Position numbers and translations under genes: made by a program | Notes under the pieces: generated by a model | What the model was told of the DNA's origin: nothing | The model's database searches: none | What the model saw: the letters and a program-made list of their open reading frames with translations, nothing else | Shown: positions 55,991 to 64,000 of the stretch, in pieces | Layout of the letters: each line of letters begins with the position of its first letter | Numbering within the stretch: position 1 is the stretch's first letter | Source of the DNA: Bacteroidota bacterium | GTDB taxonomy: Bacteria; Bacteroidota; Bacteroidia; Palsa-965 | Direction: 5' to 3' | Length of the DNA: 64,000 nt | Assembly: GCA_020402865.1 (NCBI GenBank) | Contig: JADBYT010000019.1 | Location: 1-64,000 of the forward strand

Positions 55991-56287
55991 ATGAAACCAT
56001 TTAACGCCGTTTTTTCACCCGAAACCGAACAGGACGATGTCCTTCTTCTCGATGAGCAAGTGAAGGAATTGCACGACCTGATTTTGTATAACGACGATAT
56101 CAATACTTTCGACTGGGTAATTGACTCGCTCGTGAAAATTTGCCGTCATGATCCGCTTCAGGCCGAGCAGTGTGCGCATCTTGTACATTTCACCGGCAAG
56201 TGCGGCGTAAAACGCGGCTCTCCGCGTGAGCTTAAGCCCATGTGTGAAGCCCTGCTCAATCGCGGACTTTCGGCCAAAATTGAGTAA
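55991..56287 (+). CDS. clpS: ATP-dependent Clp protease adaptor ClpS
   Basis: 98 residues from the Met beginning MKPFNAVFS; a Met five codons upstream lies within the promoter. LILYNDDINTFDWVIDSLVK at about 31-50 is the N-degron-binding core with the NDD motif. CRHDPLQAEQCAHLVHFTGKC follows and PMCEALLNRGLSAKIE ends it. ClpS presents N-end-rule substrates to ClpAP/ClpCP. Divergent from the aminotransferase gene. Confidence 0.93.
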   Translation: MKPFNAVFSPETEQDDVLLLDEQVKELHDLILYNDDINTFDWVIDSLVKICRHDPLQAEQCAHLVHFTGKCGVKRGSPRELKPMCEALLNRGLSAKIE

Positions 56288-56392
56288 GCGGAACGCCGTT
56301 TTTACCGGCACACAATGTAAAGTGTACAACCGCGTTTATTATTCATACACGTGTTGCACATTACCGTATCCATTAACCAGTAGTTGTATTTT

Positions 56393-57223
56393 ATGAAACG
56401 AATTGCTTTTGGCCTGTTCGCTTTTGCATTGCTTTCGGCTTGGTCGTGCGCCCGTGTGCCCGTTACCAAACGCCGGCAGTTTAACCTGCTGCCTGAGTCC
56501 ACTCTTATTGGCATGTCTGTAACGGAGTATCAGGGTTTTGTAACTAAAAATCCGGTGGCACCGGGTACGGATGCCAATGTGGTGCTGGTGCGTAAAGTAG
56601 GTTCCAAACTTCAGGCATCCATCAACTCTTACCTTGCCAAACACAAAAACCTGAAACGTGTGGCAGGCTATAAGTGGGAGTTTAACGTAGTAAACGACAG
56701 CAAAACAATAAACGCCTGGTGTATGCCCGGTGGTAAAGTAATGGTATATACCGGCATTTTACCTGTAACCAAAGACGAAGCCGGATTGGCCGTAGTAATG
56801 GGGCACGAGGTGGCACACGCCATTGCCCGCCACGGTAACGAACGCATGAGCCAGCAGCTTTCTATTCAGCTTGGCGGCATGGCGCTTTCTGTGGCCATGA
56901 GCCAGAAGCCTGAGCAAACACAACAAATTTTCCAGCAGGTGTATGGCGTGGGCGCCTCGCTTGGCGCGCTGGCCTACTCACGCAAACACGAAACCGAAGC
57001 CGATAAAATCGGTCTCTGCTTTATGGCTATGGCCGGCTACAACCCTACCGAAGCAGTTGGGTTCTGGGAACGCATGGCCAAAGCTACCGGACAGGGTCCG
57101 CCGCAGTTTCTGAGCACACACCCCAGCAACGAGCAGCGCATTAAAGACATCAAAGCTTTTTTGCCCACGGCCATGAAGTATTACAACGGCACAGCCACCA
57201 CAAAAGCGCCTGCGGGCAACTAA
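56393..57223 (+). CDS. M48 family zinc metalloprotease, lipoprotein (LoiP/YggG type)
   Basis: 276 residues from the Met beginning MKRIAFGLF. Signal with AWSC lipobox at about residue 19. GHEVAHAIARH at about 139-149 is the HExxH zinc site, and the third ligand Glu lies in KHETEADKIGLCFM near 200-214. The following motif FLSTHPSNEQRIKDI is conserved in the family. It degrades misfolded envelope proteins. Followed 18 bases later by NfeD. Confidence 0.92.
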   Translation: MKRIAFGLFAFALLSAWSCARVPVTKRRQFNLLPESTLIGMSVTEYQGFVTKNPVAPGTDANVVLVRKVGSKLQASINSYLAKHKNLKRVAGYKWEFNVVNDSKTINAWCMPGGKVMVYTGILPVTKDEAGLAVVMGHEVAHAIARHGNERMSQQLSIQLGGMALSVAMSQKPEQTQQIFQQVYGVGASLGALAYSRKHETEADKIGLCFMAMAGYNPTEAVGFWERMAKATGQGPPQFLSTHPSNEQRIKDIKAFLPTAMKYYNGTATTKAPAGN

Positions 57224-57241
57224 ACCTCACACCGCCACACG

Positions 57242-57724
57242 ATGATTCCTGCAACCATTATTTTCCTCATCGTACTTGGCGGCTTTCTGCTTGTACTGGA
57301 ATTTCTTTTCCTGCCCGGGCTCATTGCCGGCATTATCGGCTTTTTGCTTCAGGTGGCCGGTGTGTGGACCAGCTTTCACTATTTCGGAAGCGGCAACGGA
57401 CTGGCCGTAATGGGCGCCACTATTGTGCTTGACGGTGTAATGTTCTGGCTGCTCTTTAAAACGGGTGTGTGGAAACGCCTCTCATTGCAAACCGAGCTTA
57501 AAGGGCGCATGAATACGCTCGATGAAACTCCTGTTGCCGTGGGCGATACCGGAATTACCTCCTCGCGGCTTGCGCCCGCCGGCAAAGCAAATATTAACGG
57601 CCATTTTGTGGAAGTACATTCTTTCTCCGGCCAGTTTATTGATGTGCAGGTAAATGTGGTGGTAGTTAAAGTAGAACATGGGAAAATTTCGGTGCGCCCC
57701 GATGAAGGCAGCAATCACCCGTAA
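57242..57724 (+). CDS. Short-form NfeD family protein
   Basis: 160 residues: three membrane helices between about 4 and 75, then an OB-fold domain with GDTGITSSRLAPAGKANING and ISVRPDEG near the end. NfeD normally works with flotillins in membrane microdomains. Here it lies 4.3 kb from floA, next to the M48 protease gene with which it is probably cotranscribed. A strong terminator follows. Confidence 0.9.
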   Translation: MIPATIIFLIVLGGFLLVLEFLFLPGLIAGIIGFLLQVAGVWTSFHYFGSGNGLAVMGATIVLDGVMFWLLFKTGVWKRLSLQTELKGRMNTLDETPVAVGDTGITSSRLAPAGKANINGHFVEVHSFSGQFIDVQVNVVVVKVEHGKISVRPDEGSNHP

Positions 57725-57749
57725 TTTTCAGTATGCGGAACGTATCAGC

Positions 57750-57790
57750 CAAAAAGAGACTGATCTGTTTAGCGGATCAGTCTCTTTTTG
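57750..57790. terminator. Strong bidirectional intrinsic terminator
   Basis: Perfect 16-bp arms at 57750-57765 and 57775-57790, core GAGACTGATC / GATCAGTCTC with A and T tails, loop of nine bases. It separates the NfeD gene (plus) from the TRL-like gene (minus). Confidence 0.92.
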
Positions 57791-57820
57791 ATTTTGCAAA
57801 GAAAATACCTGCATACTGGC

Positions 57821-58087
57821 TCATTCGCCGGTAACACGTGTTTCAATCTTGTAAATAATTATACCGTTCCGGCGCGTCATATCAACCGTAGAAATTTTGG
57901 TAATGCCGCCGTTTTTAGCTGCTGTGGCAATTGAAGCATCACTTTGAACCCAGAAACCAAATACACGGCGGGCGGTAGATGTGCCCACTTTTGTGCCTAC
58001 CGGGTTGCTGGTGGCGGTTACGGGTGTGGTTACTTTGCATGATACAGCAAATGCGCAGACAGTGGCGGCAAGAAGGAGTTTTTTCAT
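57821..58087 (-). CDS. TRL-like small lipoprotein
   Basis: 88 residues. Lipobox AVSC at about residue 17. The mature part SDASIATAAKNGGITKISTV is the conserved segment of the TRL-like protein family, small exported proteins of unknown function. Ends VTGE. Single gene between a terminator and a long AT-rich spacer. Confidence 0.8.
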   Translation of the reverse strand: MKKLLLAATVCAFAVSCKVTTPVTATSNPVGTKVGTSTARRVFGFWVQSDASIATAAKNGGITKISTVDMTRRNGIIIYKIETRVTGE

Positions 58088-58867
58088 AACTGGTCAGTTT
58101 ATTTTCCGGAAAAATAGAGAATGAATAAACTCATTATTCAAAATAAATGAAAATAGCCTGAAAAAACATCAGATCTGACGAGTGCATTATGCTGCTGGAT
58201 TATGTTTTATCGTATTTTCTGTTGTTTTTTCCTGTACGGTATAGCTGCCGGCTGTTTTTTCTGCGCCGGGTAATGTTATGCTTTCGGGAGTGAAGCTCCC
58301 GCCTTACAATTCCATTGTAAAAAGCATTGAACTGATAATTGACACAGCGTTTGTGAAGTTACAGCTATCACATCGGCTGCAGCATCATAATCATAAAATG
58401 AATGCAGCACCGGTAACGTATTTTCATATTGACTTTAATTCATAAATAGACTATTTAATTGACAACAAATAGTTGTTGTCGGATAATCTAGAAGCAGAAC
58501 CGGAGAATGAAGATGAAGTTGTACAGATGAAACGAAGTACCCTTCGTTTGTTGATTGGAAGTTTGCAGGATATTATCCCGTATCTGTTTGTTAATGAGGA
58601 TTATGTTTATTGGCTTGTTATTGAAATAAGGCGACAAACTATTTCTGTTGATAGTTAATTTTTATACAGGTATTTCTACGTAAAGTATGTTTAAATTTTC
58701 GTTTATCCGGTTGTTTTATTGATAAAATCTGTTTTATTTATTATATACTTGTGAGTAAAGTATTGTTCATTCAATATTCAATAAATTATACTGATTCCAT
58801 TCAGTTTATTTAATGGAAGGCCGAATCCGAAAAGCCTATCGAGTAGGAGTGATTAAACAACTATCAA
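58088..58867. other. AT-rich intergenic region before the tyrosinase gene
   Basis: About 780 bases. It holds the TRL-like gene promoter and the tyrosinase promoter. A perfect 8-bp inverted repeat GACAACAA-ATAG-TTGTTGTC lies at 58461-58480. An open frame of 61 codons at 58473-58658 starts with TTG inside that repeat and reads unconvincingly (an ATG at 58528 gives 43 residues). No RNA gene seen. Confidence 0.5.
58461..58480. repeat. Perfect inverted repeat, possible operator
   Basis: GACAACAA / TTGTTGTC with a four-base loop, in the AT-rich spacer about 390 bases before the tyrosinase start. Too short for a terminator and no T-run follows. Perhaps a binding site. Confidence 0.3.
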
Positions 58868-60805
58868 ATGGGAACTCAGGTTTTACCCCTGCAAACAATT
58901 GATTTCTCTGTGCCCAATCCTTCGCAAACCGCTAATCTGTCGCTTCCGCTTTATCAGGGAGCCGGTTATCGGGCTGATTACACTACATGGTCGCTGCTGC
59001 AGAATGGCGGCTTTATGCAGTTCAATCTCAACCTGAGCTCGGCTTGCCGTGTATCTTGGGGGATGAATGTGTGTGCCGCAATCAGTAACGGTGTTACAAA
59101 CAATCCGATTTCAATTCACGTAAACGGATTTCCGTTTATAAGCGGTTACAGCGACCACAACGTTAATTTTCATCCGGTTGTATGGACGATTCCGCCGTCG
59201 CTGCTTAAAGCGGGAAACAATACCATTACGGTTTCGCTTGATGCCACCGCAAGCACGCAGTTGTTTATCCGTTCGGTAACTGTGAGCGAGGCAGTACTTA
59301 CCCGCAACAATGCCTGGAACAACGGTGGTTCATTCGACAACAGCGATTTGCTTTGGTATGCAAAAGGTGTGGGTGTAATGATGTCGCGTGCGCTTAGCGA
59401 CCCGACCAGCTGGTGGTTTTATGCAGCCATTCATGGCCAGTACATTGTAGATAATGACGGATCAGGCCCGCCGCCAACAGATTATCCGAACTGGGGGAAG
59501 ATTCCGCCAGTACCCGCAGTGCCCATCACACCACTGCCCGGAGCATCGGTAATGGCGCAGTATTGGGATCAGTGCCAGCATGCCGGATGGTATTTTCCGC
59601 CCTGGCACCGTGGGTACCTTTACGCGCTCGAAAATATTCTCAGCATCATTATCCAGCAGCTGGGCGGGCCCTCTGACTGGGCGCTGCCTTACTGGAATTA
59701 TCTCGACAGCAATACGCAGCAGCTCACCATGCCGCCTGCGTTCTCAAGCCCGAAACTTCCCGACAATACTGCCAACCCGCTGTATGTAACGGCGCGCTAC
59801 GGACTTAGCGGCACCGGCAAGGTGGTAATTGCAGCACCACCGGTAAACCAGAGCTGTCAGAGCAATACTACCTACACCAACCAGTATGGCGGCGGTGTAA
59901 CCGGATTTGAACACTTTGGCAGCAGCACAGGCAATCTCGAGTCCAATCCGCACAACATCGTACACAATCAGATTGGCGGAAACAGCACCACCACGCCTTA
60001 CTACGGACTTATGGCCGATCCCGGTCTGGCCGGTCTGGATCCGATTTTCTACCTGCATCATTCCAACATCGACCGCCTCTGGGCTGCCTGGAACAATGCC
60101 GGCAATCAGAATCCGACCGACAGCAACTGGCTCAACGGCCCCAGTGCAAGCGCCGGCCGCCAGTTTTACATGCCCAACCCCGATGGTACGGCATGGCTGT
60201 ATTATCCATCAATGGTTAATTCAATCAGCCAGCTTGATTATACTTATCAGGACCTCACGCTGCCTGCCGGAAAAAATCAGATGACCGAACGATTGTTTAC
60301 CTTAACACAATCATTAACGGAGAAAAACATCATTCCCATGCAAAACGATGATACTCCCGAATTGTTTGGCGCCTCTTCCGGCAAAATCAATCTTGGTGCT
60401 GCAGGGGCAGAAGCAAAAATCCGTCTCGATGCACCGGTACGCGGCAATGTACTGAAAAGCCTGAAAGAAGCCGCCGAAACAAGTTTGCCGGATGATGTTT
60501 ATCTGCTGCTTGAAGGTATCAAAGGCACAGCCGATGCCAACATATACTCAGTTACGGTAAACAACCTGAACGCCGGTTACTTTACACTTTTCGGTATCCG
60601 CAAGGCAACCATGAAAGACGGGCACCATGCAGGAGCCGGGCTTACGGTTAAACTCAACATTTCAGCCATTGTGGACGAGCTGCATCTCAACGATGCGCTT
60701 TCCGACAGTCTTGATGTGAAGATCATGCCGGACGGCAATGTCCTGCAAGGAGCTGCGCCCGTGACCATTGACCGCATCGGTGTATATCGCGTTTCCAACA
60801 AGTAG
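58868..60805 (+). CDS. Tyrosinase-family type 3 copper enzyme
   Basis: 645 residues with no signal peptide. Residues 1-150 form a beta-rich N-terminal domain with a carbohydrate-binding-like NGFPFIS. Core 165-420: CuA ligands H189 (AIHGQY), H238 in CQHAGW, H247 in PPWHRGYLYALE; C236-x-H238 fits the Cys-His thioether found in some tyrosinases. CuB ligands H362 and H366 (NPHNIVHNQ) and H397/H398 in FYLHHSNIDRLW. From about 480 a C-terminal beta domain, probably the cap. It oxidises phenols to quinones, leading to melanin-like or crosslinked products. Four bases before the DUF2182 gene; coupled. Confidence 0.92.
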   Translation: MGTQVLPLQTIDFSVPNPSQTANLSLPLYQGAGYRADYTTWSLLQNGGFMQFNLNLSSACRVSWGMNVCAAISNGVTNNPISIHVNGFPFISGYSDHNVNFHPVVWTIPPSLLKAGNNTITVSLDATASTQLFIRSVTVSEAVLTRNNAWNNGGSFDNSDLLWYAKGVGVMMSRALSDPTSWWFYAAIHGQYIVDNDGSGPPPTDYPNWGKIPPVPAVPITPLPGASVMAQYWDQCQHAGWYFPPWHRGYLYALENILSIIIQQLGGPSDWALPYWNYLDSNTQQLTMPPAFSSPKLPDNTANPLYVTARYGLSGTGKVVIAAPPVNQSCQSNTTYTNQYGGGVTGFEHFGSSTGNLESNPHNIVHNQIGGNSTTTPYYGLMADPGLAGLDPIFYLHHSNIDRLWAAWNNAGNQNPTDSNWLNGPSASAGRQFYMPNPDGTAWLYYPSMVNSISQLDYTYQDLTLPAGKNQMTERLFTLTQSLTEKNIIPMQNDDTPELFGASSGKINLGAAGAEAKIRLDAPVRGNVLKSLKEAAETSLPDDVYLLLEGIKGTADANIYSVTVNNLNAGYFTLFGIRKATMKDGHHAGAGLTVKLNISAIVDELHLNDALSDSLDVKIMPDGNVLQGAAPVTIDRIGVYRVSNK

Positions 60806-60809
60806 TGCC

Positions 60810-61571
60810 ATGCGGATTTCAGCAAAACACAAACTGCTCATTAATCTGCTGCTTATTGGCATAAGCCTGCTGGTTTGGGTGATACTCCTGTTTAATCCGG
60901 GTGGCATCATGACCATGGAGCATTGCCATGTTTCGGCTTCGGGCCCTTCAGCGGCATCGCTTGAAATGCTGCTTGAAATGAATCCTGTGTCGGATCAGCT
61001 TCTGGGTTGGGGACTGATGGTGGTGGCCATGATGCTGCCCAAGCTTACACTGCCTGTGCAGCAGCTTTTCGCCACCAGTTTAAAACGCATGCGTTTTATT
61101 ACCTGTATGCTCTTTGTACTTGGATACCTCGCTACCTGGATGCTGGTTGGTTTGTTCATGGTTGTGGCCATTACATTGCTCAACCTCTGGTTTCCGATGT
61201 CGTTTATGCCTGCATTGGTTGTACTGTTGCCGGGGCTTGTATGGCAGTTTTCGCCCTGGAAACAATATTTTCTCAATCAGGGGCATGATCACCGGCCGTT
61301 ATCTGCTTTTGGCGGGGCAGCCCTGCGCGATGCTTTTCAGTATGGTCTTGTACACGGGGTGTGGTGCGTGGGAGCGGGTTGGGCATTGATGCTTTTTCCG
61401 ATGCTTCTTCCACAGGGACACAACGCAGCCATGCTGATTGTCACCTTCATCATGATCAGCGAACACCTCGAACAGCCGCGACTTGTGAAATGGCGTTTTG
61501 ACTTGCGGTTACGTTTGTTCAGATACCTCATTGCGCAAACACGCGTAAGACTGGGTGCTGCTGCTGTGTGA
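60810..61571 (+). CDS. DUF2182 family predicted metal-binding membrane protein
   Basis: 253 residues from the Met beginning MRISAKHKL; an in-frame ATG 14 codons earlier lies inside the tyrosinase gene. Six to seven membrane helices. MEHCHVSASG near 35-44, then WGLMVVAMMLPKL (family W..M..AMM.P) near 67-79, WQFSPWKQYFL near 145-155 and GAGWALMLFPML near 190-202, all typical of DUF2182. It follows the tyrosinase by four bases; copper delivery or membrane placement of the enzyme is an inference. Confidence 0.85.
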   Translation: MRISAKHKLLINLLLIGISLLVWVILLFNPGGIMTMEHCHVSASGPSAASLEMLLEMNPVSDQLLGWGLMVVAMMLPKLTLPVQQLFATSLKRMRFITCMLFVLGYLATWMLVGLFMVVAITLLNLWFPMSFMPALVVLLPGLVWQFSPWKQYFLNQGHDHRPLSAFGGAALRDAFQYGLVHGVWCVGAGWALMLFPMLLPQGHNAAMLIVTFIMISEHLEQPRLVKWRFDLRLRLFRYLIAQTRVRLGAAAV

Positions 61572-61588
61572 TGTTTTCTTGTAATTAC

Positions 61589-61622
61589 AAAAAACGCTGC
61601 CTGTTTCGGGTAGCGTTTTTTT
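61589..61622. terminator. Intrinsic terminator after the tyrosinase/DUF2182 operon
   Basis: Arms AAAAAACGCT and AGCGTTTTTT extended by GCC/GGT around a short loop, followed by T residues. It lies between convergent DUF2182 and rlmD genes and can act both ways. Confidence 0.85.
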
Positions 61623-61693
61623 ATGGTTAAAGGAAAAGGATGATGGCAAAGATTACAGCTCAGAACCGGTGTAAAGTGCGGTGTTAAGAGCCT

Positions 61694-63097
61694 CTAACGT
61701 TTTTCAAGCAGCACCACATTCTCCACGTGATGTGTTTGCGGAAACATATCTACCGGCTGTACTTTTTCTACGCGGTAGGTTTCATTGAGCATTTCCAGAT
61801 CGCGGGCCTGTGAGGCGGGGTTGCAGCTTACGTACACCACACGTGCGGCTTCGCTTGAGGCAATGCAGCGCACCACATCTTCGTGCATACCGGCGCGGGG
61901 CGGATCGGTAATAATTACATCGGGGCGGCCGTGCGTGTGCAGAAAACCCGGTGTGAACATGTCTTTCATGTCGGCCGCAAAGAAGTGTGCGTTTTGAATG
62001 CCGTTCATGGCGGCATTTTGTTTGGCATCTTCAATGGCGGCGGGCACAAGTTCCACGCCGGTTACTTTTTTGGCCTGAGCGGCGGTAAACAGGGCAATGG
62101 TGCCGGTGCCGGTATATAAATCGTACACATTTTCGCTGCCGGTGAGCGCGGCAAAACTGCGTGTTACTTTGTAAAGTTCGTATGCCTGCGCCGAGTTGGT
62201 CTGGTAAAACGACTTGGGCCCGATTTTAAAGCGGAGGTTTTCCATGGCCTCGAAAATATGATCGCGGCCGTAGAAGGTGTTTACCGGCAAATCGTGAAAC
62301 GTGTCGTTTGCTTTGCCGTTGGTAATCCACATCAGCGAGGTGATTTGCGGGAACGCATCGGCCAGTGCCTGCATGAGCGGATGTGTAAGTTCCGGTTCAT
62401 CAAAGTAAAACTGGAAAATGACCATGATTTCGCCGGTAGAGGCCGTGCGCACGGTGAGGCCGCGCAGCAAACCGCCTTTGTTGCGGATGTCGAAAAACGA
62501 AAGCTTGTGCTGCTGGGCATAGCGGCGCACAAAGGCACGGATTTCGTCGCTGGGCGCAGTTTGCAGGTGGCACTGGTTCAGGTCGAGCACTTTATCAAAC
62601 GTGCCGGGTATGTGAAAGCCCAATGCATTACGGTCGATAAATTCGGTACCATTGCCAATTTCCTCGGCAGTAAGCCAGCGTTTGTTTGAAAAACTGTAGT
62701 CGAGCCGGTTGCGGTAATTGTAAGTAGCCGCCGAGCCCAGAATGGGCATAATGCCCGGTAATTCTATTTTGCCAATGCGGGTAAGCGCATCGGTAACCTG
62801 TTGCTGTTTGTAATGCAATTGCCACGCATAATCAAGATGCTGCCATTTGCAACCGCCGCAAAGCCCGAAATGCCCGCATGCCGGTTGTGTACGCTTGTCG
62901 GAAAGCTGGTGAAAATGTATGGCCTCGCCTTCAATAAAGCGGCGGTGCTTGCGCGTTATACGTATATCGGCCACATCGCCGGGCACGGCATTACTCACAA
63001 ACACAACCAGATTGTCAATCCTCGCCAGCGATTTGCCCTCGGCTGCCGCAGCAGTTATTTCGACTTTCTCGTAAACCGGAAATTCTTTACGTTTCAT
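61694..63097 (-). CDS. rlmD: 23S rRNA (uracil-5-)-methyltransferase RumA/RlmD family
   Basis: 467 residues from the Met beginning MKRKEFPVY; the ATG 18 codons upstream is beyond the promoter element. N-terminal TRAM domain about 1-60. Iron-sulfur Cys set ACGHFGLCGGCKWQ near 71-84 (three Cys) with a fourth Cys later. SAM motif VYDLYTGTGTIALF near 323-336, ITDPPRAGM near 390-398, catalytic VVYVSCNPASQARDL near 420-434. It methylates a uridine in 23S rRNA, using SAM. The exact position (U747 or U1939) is not decidable by eye. Confidence 0.92.
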   Translation of the reverse strand: MKRKEFPVYEKVEITAAAAEGKSLARIDNLVVFVSNAVPGDVADIRITRKHRRFIEGEAIHFHQLSDKRTQPACGHFGLCGGCKWQHLDYAWQLHYKQQQVTDALTRIGKIELPGIMPILGSAATYNYRNRLDYSFSNKRWLTAEEIGNGTEFIDRNALGFHIPGTFDKVLDLNQCHLQTAPSDEIRAFVRRYAQQHKLSFFDIRNKGGLLRGLTVRTASTGEIMVIFQFYFDEPELTHPLMQALADAFPQITSLMWITNGKANDTFHDLPVNTFYGRDHIFEAMENLRFKIGPKSFYQTNSAQAYELYKVTRSFAALTGSENVYDLYTGTGTIALFTAAQAKKVTGVELVPAAIEDAKQNAAMNGIQNAHFFAADMKDMFTPGFLHTHGRPDVIITDPPRAGMHEDVVRCIASSEAARVVYVSCNPASQARDLEMLNETYRVEKVQPVDMFPQTHHVENVVLLEKR

Positions 63098-63104
63098 AAG
63101 GCTG

Positions 63105-63112
63105 CAAAAGTA
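63105..63112 (-). promoter_or_regulatory. -7 element (TACTTTTG) for the rlmD gene
   Basis: Exact TAnnTTTG match ending seven bases before the ATG at 63097, which excludes the upstream in-frame start. No -33 TTG at suitable spacing. Confidence 0.5.
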
Positions 63113-63325
63113 CAACAGAAATGCCCTGCTGCCTTCATTCACGTATTTCAACCTTACATCACATTAATAGTGACAAGCATTTTTTGCGAAACTATCTTGT
63201 GTTTCGGTAAAAAACATGTATAAGCTCTGCTAAATATTGCTAATTGCAAGATATATATTGTTCTCGTAAAGAAACGTTACCTACTTTTCATTAGTTTTTG
63301 CATCTTTCGGATAGCGTTCAAAGCA

Positions 63326-64000
63326 ATGTCAGCACCCGTTACAAGAAACAGCCCCCGCTTAATCAGCCTGCTTGTGCTGCTCATGTTGCTTATAATTATT
63401 TCGCTGGTGTTCCTGAGCATTGTATTTAAATATGGCAAGGAAAAACGCACGCTTCAAAGTCTGCTCAGGGTATCACTTTCCGATGTGGTGGATCAGTACG
63501 AACCGATTATGAGTAACTATGGCAATTTTAATGAGGCCATGAGTTATTATTTACCTCTGCAGGACAGCCGCCATACCTGGAACGACGAAACGAATCTTAT
63601 CCGCAATGGCTCGTTCAGCAACAACCGCGCAGAGTTTGATTCGGAAATAAACAGCTATGAACAGAATAAATCGCTTATCAGTATGCCGCACCGCGGAGGA
63701 ACCGCGGGTGTGGTGACTGATGTGCATGAACTGCACTGGAACTGGTATGGCGAACCGATGGATAAAGAGGGTAAATTATTTCTGGTTGACGGGCCCGAAG
63801 ACAGCAACAAAGTGGTGTGGCGGCAGAAAGTAAGGGTGGAGCCGGATAAAGACTACATTTTTCAGTTTCACCTGTGCAATATTTCCATTCCCGACAATTC
63901 ACTCAGGCATTCGGTGAAAGACAACCGCTGGCAGCGCGCGCTCATTCAGCCTGTAATTAACGGCAAAAAACTCCCTTCCTCGTTTGTGCCGGCCACAATT
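63326..64000 (+). CDS. Membrane-anchored protein with CBM4/9-like domain (3' end outside window)
   Basis: The frame runs from the ATG at 63326 to the right edge without a stop (225 residues seen). A basic N-terminus (MSAPVTRNSPRL) is followed by one long membrane helix at about 12-38. After a linker, NLIRNGSFSNN near 90-100 and VVWRQKVRVEPDKDYIFQFH near 169-188 resemble the start and a central strand of carbohydrate-binding or DUF642-type jelly-roll domains (NxxxNGSFE pattern). Type II orientation, extracytoplasmic domain likely. Function unknown. Confidence 0.72.
   Translation, partial: MSAPVTRNSPRLISLLVLLMLLIIISLVFLSIVFKYGKEKRTLQSLLRVSLSDVVDQYEPIMSNYGNFNEAMSYYLPLQDSRHTWNDETNLIRNGSFSNNRAEFDSEINSYEQNKSLISMPHRGGTAGVVTDVHELHWNWYGEPMDKEGKLFLVDGPEDSNKVVWRQKVRVEPDKDYIFQFHLCNISIPDNSLRHSVKDNRWQRALIQPVINGKKLPSSFVPATI

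Noticed and set aside
58473-58658. 61-codon frame with a TTG start
   Set aside because: The start lies inside an inverted repeat, no promoter or coupling, AT-rich random look. A 43-residue version from 58528 cannot be excluded.

Overview
The window is chromosomal DNA of a Bacteroidota bacterium. Evidence: five secreted proteins end in the type IX secretion (T9SS, Por) sorting domain; two TonB-dependent receptors begin with a carboxypeptidase-regulatory-like domain; promoters match the Bacteroidota TAnnTTTG -7 element; and genes generally lack a Shine-Dalgarno box. Housekeeping genes are near balanced GC. Two blocks are visibly AT-rich: the toxin/immunity pair at about 190-1320 and the large STAND gene at 25028-30079. 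I cannot place the organism below phylum. I saw no rRNA, tRNA, CRISPR array, transposase or phage gene.

Layout. 1-1602: the C-terminal end of a polymorphic toxin cut by the left edge, its pentapeptide-repeat partner and an in-frame orphan remnant. 1640-9111 (minus): a surface-polysaccharide cluster with sulfotransferase, Wzm/Wzt-type ABC exporter, two FkbM methyltransferases, two glycosyltransferases and an acyltransferase. 9184-18252: rdgB, a lipoprotein, a barrel-like protein, a tandem-fused D-Ala-D-Ala ligase with a PASTA protein, a T9SS cargo and an NTF2-like protein. 18540-24971: T9SS cargo, DUF349 protein, paaZ and a DinB-like protein. 25028-30079: a 1683-residue Avs-like STAND NTPase with an N-terminal nuclease-like domain, the best candidate for an undescribed defence system. 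30118-34603: an M1 peptidase and a PNGase F-related protein, divergent and both T9SS cargo. 34795-47815: ABC-F ATPase, envelope proteins, TonB receptor, PAS-LuxR regulator, a large BNR-type T9SS cargo, and three tandem paralogous barrel-like proteins whose duplication left a readable scar. 47945-58087: second TonB receptor, MarR regulator, floA, MFS transporter, CoA-binding protein, class III aminotransferase, clpS, M48 peptidase, NfeD and a TRL-like lipoprotein. 58868-61571: a tyrosinase paired with a DUF2182 membrane protein. 61694-64000: rlmD and the start of a membrane-anchored protein cut by the right edge.

How the parts work together: most of the window serves the cell envelope (polysaccharide export and decoration, peptidoglycan precursors, T9SS cargo, TonB uptake). 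Two accessory modules stand apart by composition and content: the toxin/immunity cassette (interbacterial competition) and the STAND gene (probable phage defence). Several genes have a TAnnTTTG element ending only four bases before the ATG, which suggests leaderless transcripts.
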